Notes: generated by a model not told the origin, from the letters alone. A stretch of DNA of 42,872 nt from Candidatus Poribacteria bacterium (GCA_022567695.1 JADFGN010000003.1:1-42872), one strand, 5' to 3'; numbered from the stretch's first letter, positions 1-9,439 are shown. Numbers and translations are program-made.

Positions 1-1
1 A

Positions 2-1741
2 ACTGAGGTACTGAAGTTCATCGATCAGGTTTCCCAAATCGACAAGGAGGCGCGCATCGCGGAAGAGGGTGAAAAGAATGGGTGTTTCATTGGTGCTTAC
101 TGTATCAACCCGGTGACTCAAGAACGCATTCCAATTTGGATTGCAGATTACGTGCTGGCAGAATACGGCACGGGCGCGGTGATGGCTGTCCCTGCACACG
201 ACCATCGGGATTTTGCGTTTGCAAGAAAGTATGACCTTCCCATTCGTGTCGTCATCCAACCGGGCGGCGAACACCTCGACGAAAATACCATGACAGAGGC
301 TTACGTCGATCCGGGGGTTATGGCAAACTCCGGTCAATTTAATGGACTCGCGAGCGAAACTGGGGTAGCCAAAGTGATCGAGTGGATGGAATCGAAGGGG
401 GTTGGCAAAGCGGCAATCAACTATCGCATTCGAGATTGGTGTATTTCAAGGCAGCGCTATTGGGGAACGCCTTTCCCAATTATTTACTGCGAGCAGTGCG
501 GCACCGTGCCTGTGCCGGAATCAGAACTTCCTGTGGTGCTTCCTGAAGATGCCGAATTTATCGGGAGTGGTACAGCAACGCTGCAATCGCATAAAGCATT
601 CTACGAGGTTAAATGCCCCACATGCGGTGGCCACGCACACCGCGAAACCGATACGATGGGAACATTTGTTGATTCATCGTGGTATTTTGCACGATTCACA
701 GATGCCCACAGTGAGACTCACCCATTCCATCCAGAGAAAGTCAACTACTGGCTCCCCGTCAATCACTACGTCGGTGGAATTGAACATGCGGTGATGCACC
801 TGCTCTATGCACGTTTTTTCACAAAAGTGATGAGCGAGCTCGAGCTCCTGGAGGCAAATGAGCCTTTTACGAAGTATCTCGCTCAAGGCATGGTTTGCAT
901 GGCAACGTACCGTTGCGAGGAACACGGCTATCTGTTTCCTAACCAGGTCAATGATGACAATACCTGCGACATCTGTGGACGTAAAGTTGTCGTAGGGCGG
1001 ATTGAGAAGATGTCCAAATCAAAGCGGAATATTGTCGATCCGGACGGGATTATTGAGCAGTTTGGCGCAGATACGATGCGGGTTTTCTCTCTTTTCGCCG
1101 CTCCACCGGAAAAGGAACTTGAGTGGAATGACGACGCTGTTGAAGGGTGCTCACGCTTCCTCAACCGTGTTTGGCAAGTTGTTGAGCAACATCTGCCGGC
1201 GATCGAAGGTGTATCATCTCAGTATGACCCCAGCGAGGTCAAAGGGGAGACCAAAGAACTCCGCCGAATGACTCACGCAACAATCGAGCGAGTCACACGA
1301 GACATCGATGAACGCCTTCATTTTAACACGGCAATCAGTGCTATCATGGAGATGCGAAACTTCCTCGCCCAGTTCAATTCAGATAGTCATCCGGTGACGG
1401 GTTCGGTTCTACGAGAATCTATCGAGGCGATGATTCTTATGCTCTCACCCTTTGCGCCGCATATCGCTGAGGAGCTATGGGAGAAGATTGGAAATCAGCC
1501 GAGTGTTACAAGTGCAAGTTGGGTTTCCTTCCATCCAGAAGCACTCAAACGCGATGAGATCACGATGGTTGTGCAGGTCAACGGAAAGCTACGCAGTCGA
1601 ATCCAACTTCCCACAGATTCAAGTCATGCAGAGGTGGAGGCGGCTGTGCTTGCCGATGAAAAAATTCAGAGGTACACCGAAGGAAAAACAGTACGGAAGG
1701 TAATCGTTGTCCCGAATCGTCTCGCAAATATCGTTGTGTAA
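2..1741 (+). CDS. leuS: Leucyl-tRNA synthetase, 5'-truncated by the window edge
   Basis: Class I aminoacyl-tRNA synthetase that charges tRNA-Leu. The frame is open from base 2, so about 579 of the usual 820-860 residues are visible and the N-terminal HIGH region lies outside. Seen: the end of the CP1 editing domain (GTGAVMAVPAHDHRDFAFA), the catalytic segment WCISRQRYWGTPFPI followed by two CxxC pairs (a zinc module), the FVDSSWYFARF motif, and KMSKS at about 1007-1021. Just before KMSKS is a second Cys/His-rich insertion (RCEEHGYLFP, then CDICGR), probably the zinc-bearing form of the leucine-specific insertion. The anticodon-binding and C-terminal domains follow and end at a TAA. Identification is secure. 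Confidence 0.97.
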   Translation, partial: TEVLKFIDQVSQIDKEARIAEEGEKNGCFIGAYCINPVTQERIPIWIADYVLAEYGTGAVMAVPAHDHRDFAFARKYDLPIRVVIQPGGEHLDENTMTEAYVDPGVMANSGQFNGLASETGVAKVIEWMESKGVGKAAINYRIRDWCISRQRYWGTPFPIIYCEQCGTVPVPESELPVVLPEDAEFIGSGTATLQSHKAFYEVKCPTCGGHAHRETDTMGTFVDSSWYFARFTDAHSETHPFHPEKVNYWLPVNHYVGGIEHAVMHLLYARFFTKVMSELELLEANEPFTKYLAQGMVCMATYRCEEHGYLFPNQVNDDNTCDICGRKVVVGRIEKMSKSKRNIVDPDGIIEQFGADTMRVFSLFAAPPEKELEWNDDAVEGCSRFLNRVWQVVEQHLPAIEGVSSQYDPSEVKGETKELRRMTHATIERVTRDIDERLHFNTAISAIMEMRNFLAQFNSDSHPVTGSVLRESIEAMILMLSPFAPHIAEELWEKIGNQPSVTSASWVSFHPEALKRDEITMVVQVNGKLRSRIQLPTDSSHAEVEAAVLADEKIQRYTEGKTVRKVIVVPNRLANIVV

Positions 1742-1748
1742 TAGAACC

Positions 1749-1776
1749 GTAGGGGCGAGGCATGCCTAGCCCCTAC
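1749..1776. repeat. Palindromic intergenic element after leuS
   Basis: Perfect 8-bp inverted repeat GTAGGGGC (1749-1756) / GCCCCTAC (1769-1776) around a second perfect palindrome, AGGCATGCCT. It starts 8 bases after the leuS stop. No T-run follows, so it is not a classical intrinsic terminator. It looks like a REP-type intergenic palindrome that could stabilise the leuS 3' end. Confidence 0.6.
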
Positions 1777-1824
1777 TCAGCCGTGAAATGAACCATCCCG
1801 ATTTTTGTAAGGAGAAAAGTCATC

Positions 1825-3006
1825 ATGACCCCCAAACCCATAGTCATTGGCATAGTCGGCGCAGGCTTTGCGGCTTCGTTCCATGTTGAAAATTATCGAC
1901 GTGTGCCTGGGCTTGACATTCGGATTAAAGGTGTCACTTCAAAACGTCCACAACGCGCTGAGGCTTTCGCTAAGCAGCACCAGCTTGAGAAGGCTTATTC
2001 CTCTGTGGAGGCACTTCTGGCGGATTCCGAAATTACGCTCGTTGATCTCTGCGTACCAAACTATCTCCACCATCCACTCGTCCTTCAGGCTGCCGAAGCT
2101 GGAAAGCACATAGTTTGTGAAAAACCGTTGACAGGCTACTTCGGTGATGGCAGACAAGAGACGTCCCGGCGAACGATGTTCGATGCCGCGTTGAAAGCCG
2201 CCGACGAGATGGTGGACGCGGTCAAACACAACAATGTAATGTTCTGCTACGGTGAGAATTGGGTCTATGCTCCGAGTGTGCAAAAGACAAACGACCTCCT
2301 CGCAGAAAGCGACAACACCATCCTTCGCATTGTCGCAGAGGAATCGCACAGCGGCTCGCACTCGGAGTACGCAAAGGAGTGGCGATATTCTGGTGGCGGT
2401 AGCCTTTTCAACAAAGGGTGCCACCCCGTTGGCGGTACGCTTTATCTGAAGTACAGCGAAGGGAAACGGAAGTATGGTAAACCGATTAAACCCAAGAGCG
2501 TCTTAGCACAAGTGGCAAATCTGACGCATATGCAGAGTTTCCTCGATGAGGATGAAAAGTGGCTCAAGGAAGGCTGGAAAGACTGTGAAGATTGGGGCAC
2601 GATGATTATTACTTTTGAAGATGGCTCCGTTGCACAAATCACGGCGTCGGATATTGTACTTGGCGGCATCCACAATGTCATGACGGTTTATTCAAGCAAA
2701 GTTGTAGTTCAGTGTAACATCAATCCCAACACAGGCATGTTGACCTATGCTCCGACAGACCGCGTATTGGGCGAAGCGTATATTCGGGAAAAAGTGGAAA
2801 CCCGTGCGGGTTGGCAATTTACTAATCCTGACGAGGATTGGATGAACGGCTTTCCCCATGAACTTGAAGACTTTTGCCAGGCGATTGCTTATGACCAATC
2901 CCCCAAGAGTACGATTGAATTGGGGCGCGATATTGTTGCGGTCTGTTATGGGGCTTATATTTCAGCGGAGACGGGACAGCGCTTCCTACTCTCTGAATGG
3001 ATGTAG
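1825..3006 (+). CDS. Gfo/Idh/MocA family oxidoreductase
   Basis: Predicted NAD(P)-dependent dehydrogenase acting on a sugar, inositol or sugar-acid-like substrate. The substrate cannot be read from the sequence. The N-terminus has the Rossmann start GIVGAGFAASFH and the family motif CEKPLTG, whose Lys is normally catalytic. The second domain carries GGGSLFNKGCHPVGG, matching the family's GG..xDxGxH segment with the active-site His. Length (393 aa) is normal. The ATG at 1825 is preceded by AAGGAG at 1809-1814. It is followed after 63 bp by a NagA-type deacetylase in the same direction, which suggests a small amino-sugar or carbohydrate operon. This is inferred from adjacency only. Confidence 0.9.
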   Translation: MTPKPIVIGIVGAGFAASFHVENYRRVPGLDIRIKGVTSKRPQRAEAFAKQHQLEKAYSSVEALLADSEITLVDLCVPNYLHHPLVLQAAEAGKHIVCEKPLTGYFGDGRQETSRRTMFDAALKAADEMVDAVKHNNVMFCYGENWVYAPSVQKTNDLLAESDNTILRIVAEESHSGSHSEYAKEWRYSGGGSLFNKGCHPVGGTLYLKYSEGKRKYGKPIKPKSVLAQVANLTHMQSFLDEDEKWLKEGWKDCEDWGTMIITFEDGSVAQITASDIVLGGIHNVMTVYSSKVVVQCNINPNTGMLTYAPTDRVLGEAYIREKVETRAGWQFTNPDEDWMNGFPHELEDFCQAIAYDQSPKSTIELGRDIVAVCYGAYISAETGQRFLLSEWM

Positions 3007-3069
3007 TCGATCGGCCCGGCATATTTCGATGGAATAAAACCCCAAGCTTATTTGCTTTTGGAGATTAAG

Positions 3070-4320
3070 ATGACACAAGCTACAACAGACCTAGCCATCA
3101 TCGGCGGGGAAATTTACACGCCATCCTATCAATCGACAGGAAACATCCTCGTAAAGGATGGGAAAATCGAATCAGTGAATGACGATGCATTTGATCGGTC
3201 AAAGCAACCAGAAATCCAGGTGATTGACGCAAGAGGTTGCACAATCATCCCTGGCTTAATTGATACGCTCGTTCACGGTGGAGGCGGCTGTGACACAATG
3301 ACCGGAAGGGTTGAAGACCTTGAGAAGATTGCGCGTGCCCACGCCGCCCACGGAGTCACTTCCCTCGTTCTGGGAATATCCTCGGCAAGTATGGAACAGA
3401 TCAATCGTTCATTGGAAACGATCGGGTATGTGGTAGATAATCCGGTTAGGGATGGTTCGCGAATTCTTGGATCTTACGTCGAAGGGAAATTTGGGAGTTA
3501 TCCAAAGCATGGCGCGCAAAATCCCAAATACATCACCCCACCCAACTTTGAAGACTTCCACGCGATGTGGGCAGCCTCCGATGGGACGATTAAAGTAATC
3601 TCCATCGCTCCCGAAAATGATGAAGATCTAAAATTCACCAAACATCTTGCCAAATTCAGAGATGAAGCCTACAATGGTATCGTCATTGCGATGGGGCACA
3701 CCAATGCGACATACGATCAAGCCATGGCTGCGATTGACGTAGGCATCACTCGTGCGACGCATACTTATAACGGCATGAGCGGCATGCACCAGCGTAATCT
3801 CGGTGTCGTGGAAGCGGTTTATTCTCATCCGAGGATTCATGCAGAACTGATTGTCGATGGACAACACGTCAGACCGATCTGGTGCCAAACGTTAATCAAA
3901 TGGAAAGGGATTGAAGGCGTCGGACTGATTACGGACTGCACATCGTTAGCGGGTGTGCCGAAAGAAGAATGGAGTCGGGATTACGTTTATGATGCATCGC
4001 TTGACGCCTATCGCTTGAATCGCGAAGGGAGTAGGCGATATATCAAAAACGACGCGGTTTGGTTGAATCTAGGTGAGTCAAGCGAAACACTTACAGGTGC
4101 TATGATTACGTTGATGGACGGGGTACGGAATGTTATGAGTTGGGGGTACACATTGGAGGAAGCGGTTACGATGTCAACGCTCACTCCTGCTAAAAATCTC
4201 GGTGTGGATAACCAGAAAGGATCAATTGCCCCCGGCAAAGATGCAGACCTTGTCATTTTGGATGCCGACCTCAATGTCAAAACAGTGATTATCGAAGGGG
4301 TTATACTCAAGCAAGATTAA
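3070..4320 (+). CDS. nagA: N-acetylglucosamine-6-phosphate deacetylase (NagA-like amidohydrolase)
   Basis: Amidohydrolase-superfamily protein of the NagA type, which removes acetate from GlcNAc-6-P ahead of glucosamine-6-P isomerisation. Seen: GLIDTLVHGGGGCDTM at the first metal-site strand; VEGKF in place of the usual EGPF with the metal-ligand Glu kept; metal-ligand histidines in AMGHTNATYDQ and RATHTYNGM; HPRIHAELIVDGQHVRP for substrate binding; and LITDCTSLAG with the catalytic Asp. I place the start at ATG 3070 because GGAG lies 7 bases upstream; the frame extends back to a TTG at 3052. The product is 416 aa. The preceding Gfo/Idh gene may act on a related sugar. Family assignment is firm, the exact substrate less so. 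Confidence 0.88.
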   Translation: MTQATTDLAIIGGEIYTPSYQSTGNILVKDGKIESVNDDAFDRSKQPEIQVIDARGCTIIPGLIDTLVHGGGGCDTMTGRVEDLEKIARAHAAHGVTSLVLGISSASMEQINRSLETIGYVVDNPVRDGSRILGSYVEGKFGSYPKHGAQNPKYITPPNFEDFHAMWAASDGTIKVISIAPENDEDLKFTKHLAKFRDEAYNGIVIAMGHTNATYDQAMAAIDVGITRATHTYNGMSGMHQRNLGVVEAVYSHPRIHAELIVDGQHVRPIWCQTLIKWKGIEGVGLITDCTSLAGVPKEEWSRDYVYDASLDAYRLNREGSRRYIKNDAVWLNLGESSETLTGAMITLMDGVRNVMSWGYTLEEAVTMSTLTPAKNLGVDNQKGSIAPGKDADLVILDADLNVKTVIIEGVILKQD

Positions 4321-4579
4321 AAATTGAAGATTGAAGATTTGGGTGAGGTGTGTTAGGCCTTCGACTGGGGGGAAGATTGAAAACCCACGTCAACACTGGA
4401 TGCTCGGAATTCAAATCCATATTTAAATTTGGCATAATTTCTGTTATGCACTGAGATTCTTTACCTCGTTCAGAATTACAAGAATGCCCCAAATTCTTAA
4501 ATTGAACTGGTATGATGCGTGAAAGAAAATATGCACACTCTTGATGATTTGCTTAATGTAAAAAATTTCGAAAAAAAAC
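4321..4579. other. Non-coding region between nagA and the str promoter
   Basis: No gene is supported here. Visible structure: short AT-rich direct repeats just after nagA (ATTGAAGATTGAAGATTT), a small hairpin CATAA/TTATG at about 4433-4448, and at 4453-4480 a degenerate half copy of the palindrome found again at 38434-38461. This spacer separates the metabolic genes from the ribosomal cluster. Confidence 0.6.
4453..4480. repeat. Degenerate half copy of a REP-like element
   Basis: GAGATTCTT...TCAGAAT.ACA matches the right arm of the palindrome at 38399-38461 with one gap and a few substitutions. The partner arm is not recognisable here, so this is a decayed copy. Confidence 0.5.
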
Positions 4580-4608
4580 TTGACATTCAAGAGTCTGTTT
4601 GATATAAT
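4580..4608 (+). promoter_or_regulatory. Consensus sigma70 promoter of the str operon
   Basis: TTGACA at 4580-4585, a 17-nt spacer and TATAAT at 4603-4608: both hexamers match consensus exactly and spacing is optimal. An A-rich tract (AAAAAAAA) lies directly upstream and could act as an UP element for the alpha C-terminal domain. Transcription would start near 4615, giving a leader of about 180 nt before rpsL. Confidence 0.9.
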
Positions 4609-4727
4609 TGACTCTTCGACGATACATTATTCTTTGGTTAGGCAAAAAGGGGGTATTTATTCCCAAAGTGGTTTAACGTGTTGTCCACAGATTGCACTGG
4701 TTTATGCTGGTGAGTCGAGTTTGTGTG

Positions 4728-4750
4728 AGCCCCTTCGGGGCTTTATTTTT
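4728..4750 (+). terminator. Intrinsic terminator hairpin in the rpsL leader (putative attenuator)
   Basis: Stem AGCCCC (4728-4733) / GGGGCT (4737-4742) with a 3-nt loop, followed by TTATTTTT. It lies about 115 nt after the predicted start site and 46 nt before the rpsL ATG, so transcripts must read through it to reach the operon. It could attenuate the operon or end a small leader RNA of about 135 nt. Which alternative holds is not visible from sequence. Confidence 0.75.
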
Positions 4751-4795
4751 GCCTATCTTAATCATGTTTTATGAATAACCTCGGTCGAGGAAAGT

Positions 4796-5167
4796 ATGCC
4801 AACGATAAATCAATTAATTAGAAAATCACGCAAAAGAGTAAAACAGAAAAGTAAATCCCCGATTCTTCGTGGCTGTCCACAACGGCGTGGTATCTGTTTA
4901 CAGGTCAAAACAACAAATCCTAGGAAGCCGAATTCGGCACTTCGTAAGATTGCGCGTGTTCGATTTACCACAGGCGATGAAGCAACTTGCTATATCCCTG
5001 GAATTGATCATAATCTGCAAGAACACTCCCTTGTTCTGGTTCGCGGTGGAAAAGTTAGAGATTTAGCCAATGTCAGGTATCATATCATCCGCGGGACATT
5101 GGATACTGCAGGCGTTGACAACCGGAGACAAGGGCGATCAAGATATGGGGCGAAAAAGCCGCGGTGA
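4796..5167 (+). CDS. rpsL: 30S ribosomal protein S12
   Basis: Decoding-centre protein of the small subunit, 123 aa (E. coli has 124). Seen: [22 protein letters not shown] (the Lys equivalent to E. coli K42 is present), and [14 protein letters not shown]. The next segment is odd: [14 protein letters not shown] replaces the near-universal RGGRVKDLPGVRYH, so the equivalents of K87, P90 and G91 are Arg, Ala and Asn. The Asp that is methylthiolated in many bacteria (D88) is kept. SD GAGGAAA sits 2-8 nt before the ATG. First gene of the str operon, behind a consensus promoter and a leader terminator. Confidence 0.98.
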   Translation: MPTINQLIRKSRKRVKQKSKSPILRGCPQRRGICLQVKTTNPRKPNSALRKIARVRFTTGDEATCYIPGIDHNLQEHSLVLVRGGKVRDLANVRYHIIRGTLDTAGVDNRRQGRSRYGAKKPR

Positions 5168-5248
5168 GCCTGTATCCTCATGAGCCTCCACGGACGCCTT
5201 GCCTTGTGAGCCGTGCCTGATGTATTTATAATTAACGAGGAGAAGAGT
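5168..5248 (+). other. rpsL-rpsG intercistronic region with a hairpin
   Basis: An 81-nt spacer holding CACGG (5189-5193) / CCGTG (5211-5215) around a 17-nt loop, then the rpsG SD. In E. coli the S12-S7 intercistronic RNA is the S7 autoregulatory site. The position is the same here, but no sequence match was tested, so function is inference. Confidence 0.35.
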
Positions 5249-5719
5249 ATGCCACGACGTAAGATTGTTGTGAAGCGGGAAACTGCCTCAGATCCAAAAT
5301 ATAATAGTAAGCTCGTTGGCAGATTTACCAATAACTTAATGTTCAACGGGAAAAAGAGCATCGCTCAACGCGTCCTGTATAAAAGTTTCGACTTGATAGA
5401 GCAAAGGACAGGGCAGGAAGGAATCGCGATTTTTCAGCAAGCACTTAATAATGTCAAGCCTGTTATTGAAATTCGTCCAAGGCGCGTTGGCGGTCAAACT
5501 TATCAAGTTCCCGTCGATGTCAAGGCAGAACGACGTACAGCATTGGCGATTCGCTGGATTATTCAAGGTGCACGAGGGCGTGGCGAAAAAACGATAGACG
5601 CACGATTAGCAAGCGAGTTCATAGACGCTTCAAAAAATGAAGGGGAAGCAATTCGCAAGAAACAGGAACAACATCGAATGGCAGAGGCAAACAGAGCGTT
5701 TGCACATTATCGATGGTGA
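5249..5719 (+). CDS. rpsG: 30S ribosomal protein S7
   Basis: Primary 16S rRNA-binding protein that nucleates assembly of the 30S head. The 156-aa product has the normal length and shows MPRRKIVVKRE, NNLMFNGKKSIAQ, the hairpin segment EIRPRRVGGQTYQVP, and the C-terminal AEANRAFAHYRW. The frame extends upstream to 5213, but the ATG at 5249 is preferred because GAGGAGAAGAG precedes it and MPRRK is the canonical N-terminus. It follows rpsL and precedes fusA, the standard str order. Confidence 0.97.
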   Translation: MPRRKIVVKRETASDPKYNSKLVGRFTNNLMFNGKKSIAQRVLYKSFDLIEQRTGQEGIAIFQQALNNVKPVIEIRPRRVGGQTYQVPVDVKAERRTALAIRWIIQGARGRGEKTIDARLASEFIDASKNEGEAIRKKQEQHRMAEANRAFAHYRW

Positions 5720-5778
5720 AAGTCGCTTTCAATCCCGATTGTGGTTGATTATTATAATTAAAGACGGTGAACTTTGAA

Positions 5779-7917
5779 ATGAAATTGTCAACAAAAAACT
5801 CTCCCTCATCAGAGAATAGAAAATCTGTAGATTCGCGCCGGTTTGGATTGGCCAGCACCCGTAATATTGGAATTATGGCGCATATTGATGCTGGTAAAAC
5901 AACGGTAACCGAGCGAATTCTATATTATACCGGCCGTGTGCATCGCATTGGTGAGGTAGACGAGGGAACGACCACGATGGATTGGATGGTGCAAGAACAG
6001 GAACGTGGAATTACCATTACAGCCGCTGCAACCACTTGCCGATGGAAAAACCATCTGATTAATATCATCGACACACCGGGTCATATAGATTTTACGGTTG
6101 AAGTTGAACGATCCTTGCGGGTTCTTGATGGGGCTCTCGCAGTTTTTTGCGCTGTTGGTGGTGTTGAACCCCAATCGGAAACGGTGTGGAGGCAGGCCGA
6201 TAAATATAATACTCCACGTATCGCGTTCGTCAATAAAATGGATCGAACGGGTGCGGACTTCTTCCGAACAATTGAAATGATGGTTGAACGGCTCGGCGCA
6301 CAAGCGGTTCCTATTCAGCTACCAATTGGTTCGGCTGAGCGGTTTAATGGCATCGTCGATCTCATCTCCCTCAAAGGGCTTGTATGGGACGAGGCGAATC
6401 TTGGGTCTGTGGTATATGAAAAGGATGTTCCTGATGAAATGATGGAGATGGTTGATGAATACCGGGAACGACTGGTTGAGGCAATTGCGGAGTATGATGA
6501 TGAGCTTTTAATGAAATACCTCGACGGTGAAGAGTTATCCATAGAAGAAATTAAAGTCGGCTTGAGAAATGCTACGTTAAGTGGTAAGATAATCCCAGTC
6601 GTATGCGGTTCTGCCCTAAAAAATAAGGGAATTCAACCATTATTGGATGCGCTTGTTTCCTACTTACCTTCTCCTATGGATGTGCCGCCAATCATTGGAG
6701 TAAATCCAAAGTCCCAAGAGAAAGAGGAGCGTTTAGCAAGTGACAATGAGCCTTTCTGTGCCTTAGCCTTCAAGATTATGACAGATGCTCATGTTGGAAA
6801 GCTGACATACCTTCGTGTTTATTCGGGCACTTTAACAAAGGGATCCCAAGTGTATAATAGTACCCGTGGTAAAAATGGAAGAATCGGACGGCTAATGCAA
6901 ATGCACGCCAATAAACGTGAGGAGCGTCAGGCAGTTTATGCCGGGGATATTGTCGCCGCCATCGGTTTGAAAGATATATCGACTGGTGATACCATTTGCG
7001 ATCCGGACGCACCAATCACATTAGAAACAATGGTTTTTCCAACCCCAGTTATGTCAGTCTCTGTTGAACCCAGCACCAAATCGGACATAGAGAAATTAAA
7101 TCTCGCACTTTCAAAACTCGCCGAAGAGGATCCCACGTTTAAGGTTCATCAGGATATCGAAACAGGACAAACTCTGTTGTCAGGGATGGGAGAATTACAC
7201 CTAGAAATCATCGTAGATCGGTTGCTTCGGGAATTCAACGTTTCAGCGAAGATTGGTAAACCACAGGTTGCCTACCGCGAAACAATCCAAAGGCATGCGA
7301 TGGCAGAGGGCCGGTTTGTCAAACAAACCGGCGGACGCGGGCAATACGGGCATGTAGTCATTGAGATTTATCCTTTAGACAAAGGATCTGGTTTTGAATT
7401 TGTCAATGACATAAAAGGCGGTACTATTCCACAAGAATTTATCCCTGCTGTCAAAAAGGGCATCGACAACGCCATGAACACCGGAATTTTAGCAAGCTAT
7501 CCCGTTGTTGATGTTGGGGTAAGGCTTTACGATGGTTCTTTCCATTCTGTTGATTCATCAGAAATGGCATTTGCAATTTCCGCTTCGATTGCCTTCAAAG
7601 AAGCGATGAAACGGTCAAGTCCGATTCTCCTGGAACCGATCATGGAAGTTGAAGTCATCGTCCCAGATGGATATTTGGGTAAAGTCATGGGAGATTTAGG
7701 CTCTCGGCGTGCGCAAATTCTTCAAACAGATATGCAGGCAAAATCCCGTATCCATGTTATTCAAACATATATTCCGCTTTCAGAAATGTTTGGTTACGTA
7801 AAAACCTTACGCTCCTTAACGCAAGGGCGCGCAACCTATTCAATGGAGTTCTCACACTATAGTGGTGTGCCAGAAAGTATTGCTCAAGAAGTGATTTCGT
7901 CGAAAAAATTGCTTTAG
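5779..7917 (+). CDS. fusA: Elongation factor G
   Basis: Translocation GTPase. Seen: G1 [10 protein letters not shown]2 [12 protein letters not shown]3 DTPGHIDF, G4 [10 protein letters not shown] and G5 CGSALKNKG, then domains II-V with [20 protein letters not shown] and the C-terminal [17 protein letters not shown]. Length is about 712 aa, slightly long because roughly 25 Ser/Lys/Arg-rich residues precede the usual [10 protein letters not shown] start. I place the start at ATG 5779, with GGTGA 10-14 nt upstream. A GTG at 5767 in the same frame is an alternative. Third gene of the str operon. Confidence 0.97.
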   Translation: MKLSTKNSPSSENRKSVDSRRFGLASTRNIGIMAHIDAGKTTVTERILYYTGRVHRIGEVDEGTTTMDWMVQEQERGITITAAATTCRWKNHLINIIDTPGHIDFTVEVERSLRVLDGALAVFCAVGGVEPQSETVWRQADKYNTPRIAFVNKMDRTGADFFRTIEMMVERLGAQAVPIQLPIGSAERFNGIVDLISLKGLVWDEANLGSVVYEKDVPDEMMEMVDEYRERLVEAIAEYDDELLMKYLDGEELSIEEIKVGLRNATLSGKIIPVVCGSALKNKGIQPLLDALVSYLPSPMDVPPIIGVNPKSQEKEERLASDNEPFCALAFKIMTDAHVGKLTYLRVYSGTLTKGSQVYNSTRGKNGRIGRLMQMHANKREERQAVYAGDIVAAIGLKDISTGDTICDPDAPITLETMVFPTPVMSVSVEPSTKSDIEKLNLALSKLAEEDPTFKVHQDIETGQTLLSGMGELHLEIIVDRLLREFNVSAKIGKPQVAYRETIQRHAMAEGRFVKQTGGRGQYGHVVIEIYPLDKGSGFEFVNDIKGGTIPQEFIPAVKKGIDNAMNTGILASYPVVDVGVRLYDGSFHSVDSSEMAFAISASIAFKEAMKRSSPILLEPIMEVEVIVPDGYLGKVMGDLGSRRAQILQTDMQAKSRIHVIQTYIPLSEMFGYVKTLRSLTQGRATYSMEFSHYSGVPESIAQEVISSKKLL

Positions 7918-8193
7918 GACAAGGGAAACGGCAAATCGGCGAAACTAGAGGAAATTGGAGTCTGGCGAGTTAAGCTAACACTTTCCAACTTAAGGACTCG
8001 CAAGATGCAATCGATACAAGATGCCAGTGGCTTTATGGATCCTGTATCTTGAATCCTGCAGACCTTTGGAATACCGGATCATTGGCATTTTTAGCCCAAA
8101 GTGTCAATCCGTTTTTCAAAGTGAACCATCCCATTTCCTAATTTCCCCTTCCCTGATTCGTTAGATTATTACGTCACGTGAGGAGATTCATAA
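7918..8193. other. fusA-tuf intergenic region with inverted repeats
   Basis: 276 nt without a supportable gene. It contains GCGAGTTAAG (7965-7974) facing CTTA-AGG-ACTCGC (7989-8001), an imperfect hairpin without a T-run, and short repeats of CAAGATGC and GATACAAG/TGTATCTTG downstream. No promoter with two good hexamers is visible. The tuf Shine-Dalgarno lies at its right end. Confidence 0.5.
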
Positions 8194-9393
8194 ATGGCAA
8201 AAGAAAAATTTGAAAGGACTAAACCCCATATTAATATTGGAACCATTGGGCACGTCGATCACGGTAAGACGACATTAACAGCCGCAATTACCATGGTTTT
8301 GTCAAAGCTTGCCAACAAGGACTACGTTGTGACTTATGACCAAATTGACAAAGCCCCGGAAGAGAAAGAGCGTGGAATTACGATTAACACCGCCCATGTT
8401 GAGTACGAAACCGAAAATCGTCACTATGCTCACGTAGACTGTCCAGGACACGCGGATTACATTAAAAACATGATTACTGGCGCCGCTCAAATGGACGGTG
8501 CCATCCTCGTTGTTTCTGCTGCTGATGGTCCCATGCCCCAAACGCGGGAACATGTTCTGCTCGCCCGTCAGGTCAATGTTCCTTCTCTCGTTGTCTTCTT
8601 GAACAAGGCGGACATGGTTGATGATGAGGAATTATTGGAACTGGTTGACCTTGAAGTCCGCGAACTTTTGAACGAATATAAGTTCCCAGGCGATGAGATT
8701 CCAGTGATAATCGGATCCGCTTTGGAAGCTATGGAAGCCGGCGGTGACCCGGAAAACCCTGCCTGTAAGCCAATTATTGAATTGATGGAGGCAGTTGATG
8801 CGTACATTCCTGTGCCCACGCGGGAGGTCGATAGACCGTTCTTAATGCCGGTAGAGGATATCTTCTCGATTAGTGGACGTGGAACAGTCGTTACCGGACG
8901 TATAGATCGTGGAATCGTACGTGTTGGCGACCCCGTTGAGATTGTAGGTCTTCGAGACACCCGTAGTACGGTTGCAACTGGTGTGGAGATGTTCCACAAA
9001 CAGCTCGACGAAGGTCAAGCGGGTGACAACGCTGGTGTGTTAATCCGCGGTGTTGACCGCGACGAAGTTGAACGTGGTCAGGTTCTGGCAGCTCCAGGGA
9101 CAATTAATCCTCATACCAAATTTGAAGCGGAAACCTATATCTTGACGAAAGAAGAAGGTGGACGCCACAACCCATTCTTCAGTGGCTATCGCCCTCAGTT
9201 CTATTTCCGTACAACGGATGTGACCGGAGAAATGCGTCTCCCTGAAGGTGTTGAGATGATTATGCCGGGTGACAATGTACAAATTACCGTTGAACTTGGT
9301 AAACCGATTGCCTTAGAAGAACAACTCCGGTTTGCAATTCGCGAGGGCGGGCAAACTGTTGGAGCTGGCGTCGTATCAAAAATTATTGAATAA
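8194..9393 (+). CDS. tuf: Elongation factor Tu
   Basis: GTPase that delivers aminoacyl-tRNA to the ribosome. 399 aa, normal length. Seen: [15 protein letters not shown] (P loop), [13 protein letters not shown] (switch I), [21 protein letters not shown] (switch II, with the catalytic His), NKADMVDD (guanine specificity, with Ala in the usual Cys position), then domain [14 protein letters not shown] and domain [16 protein letters not shown] 8194 follows GAGGAG. A strong intrinsic terminator begins 8 bases after the stop, so tuf ends the str transcription unit. Only this copy is in the window. Confidence 0.98.
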   Translation: MAKEKFERTKPHINIGTIGHVDHGKTTLTAAITMVLSKLANKDYVVTYDQIDKAPEEKERGITINTAHVEYETENRHYAHVDCPGHADYIKNMITGAAQMDGAILVVSAADGPMPQTREHVLLARQVNVPSLVVFLNKADMVDDEELLELVDLEVRELLNEYKFPGDEIPVIIGSALEAMEAGGDPENPACKPIIELMEAVDAYIPVPTREVDRPFLMPVEDIFSISGRGTVVTGRIDRGIVRVGDPVEIVGLRDTRSTVATGVEMFHKQLDEGQAGDNAGVLIRGVDRDEVERGQVLAAPGTINPHTKFEAETYILTKEEGGRHNPFFSGYRPQFYFRTTDVTGEMRLPEGVEMIMPGDNVQITVELGKPIALEEQLRFAIREGGQTVGAGVVSKIIE

Positions 9394-9401
9394 TTTGAAA
9401 G

Positions 9402-9439
9402 GCTGTAGCGGAGTCCATTGGACTCACTACAGCTTTTTT
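9402..9439 (+). terminator. Strong intrinsic terminator after tuf
   Basis: Two stacked stems: GCTGTAG (9402-9408) with CTACAGC (9427-9433), and GAGTCC (9411-9416) with GGACTC (9420-9425), ATT loop, then six T. It separates the str genes from the S10 genes, yet rpsJ begins only 53 nt further on. Confidence 0.92.

Noticed and set aside
4580-4774. 64-codon open frame over the str promoter and leader
   Set aside because: It overlaps the promoter and the terminator hairpin, has no SD, and its translation looks like no known protein. It is a chance frame.
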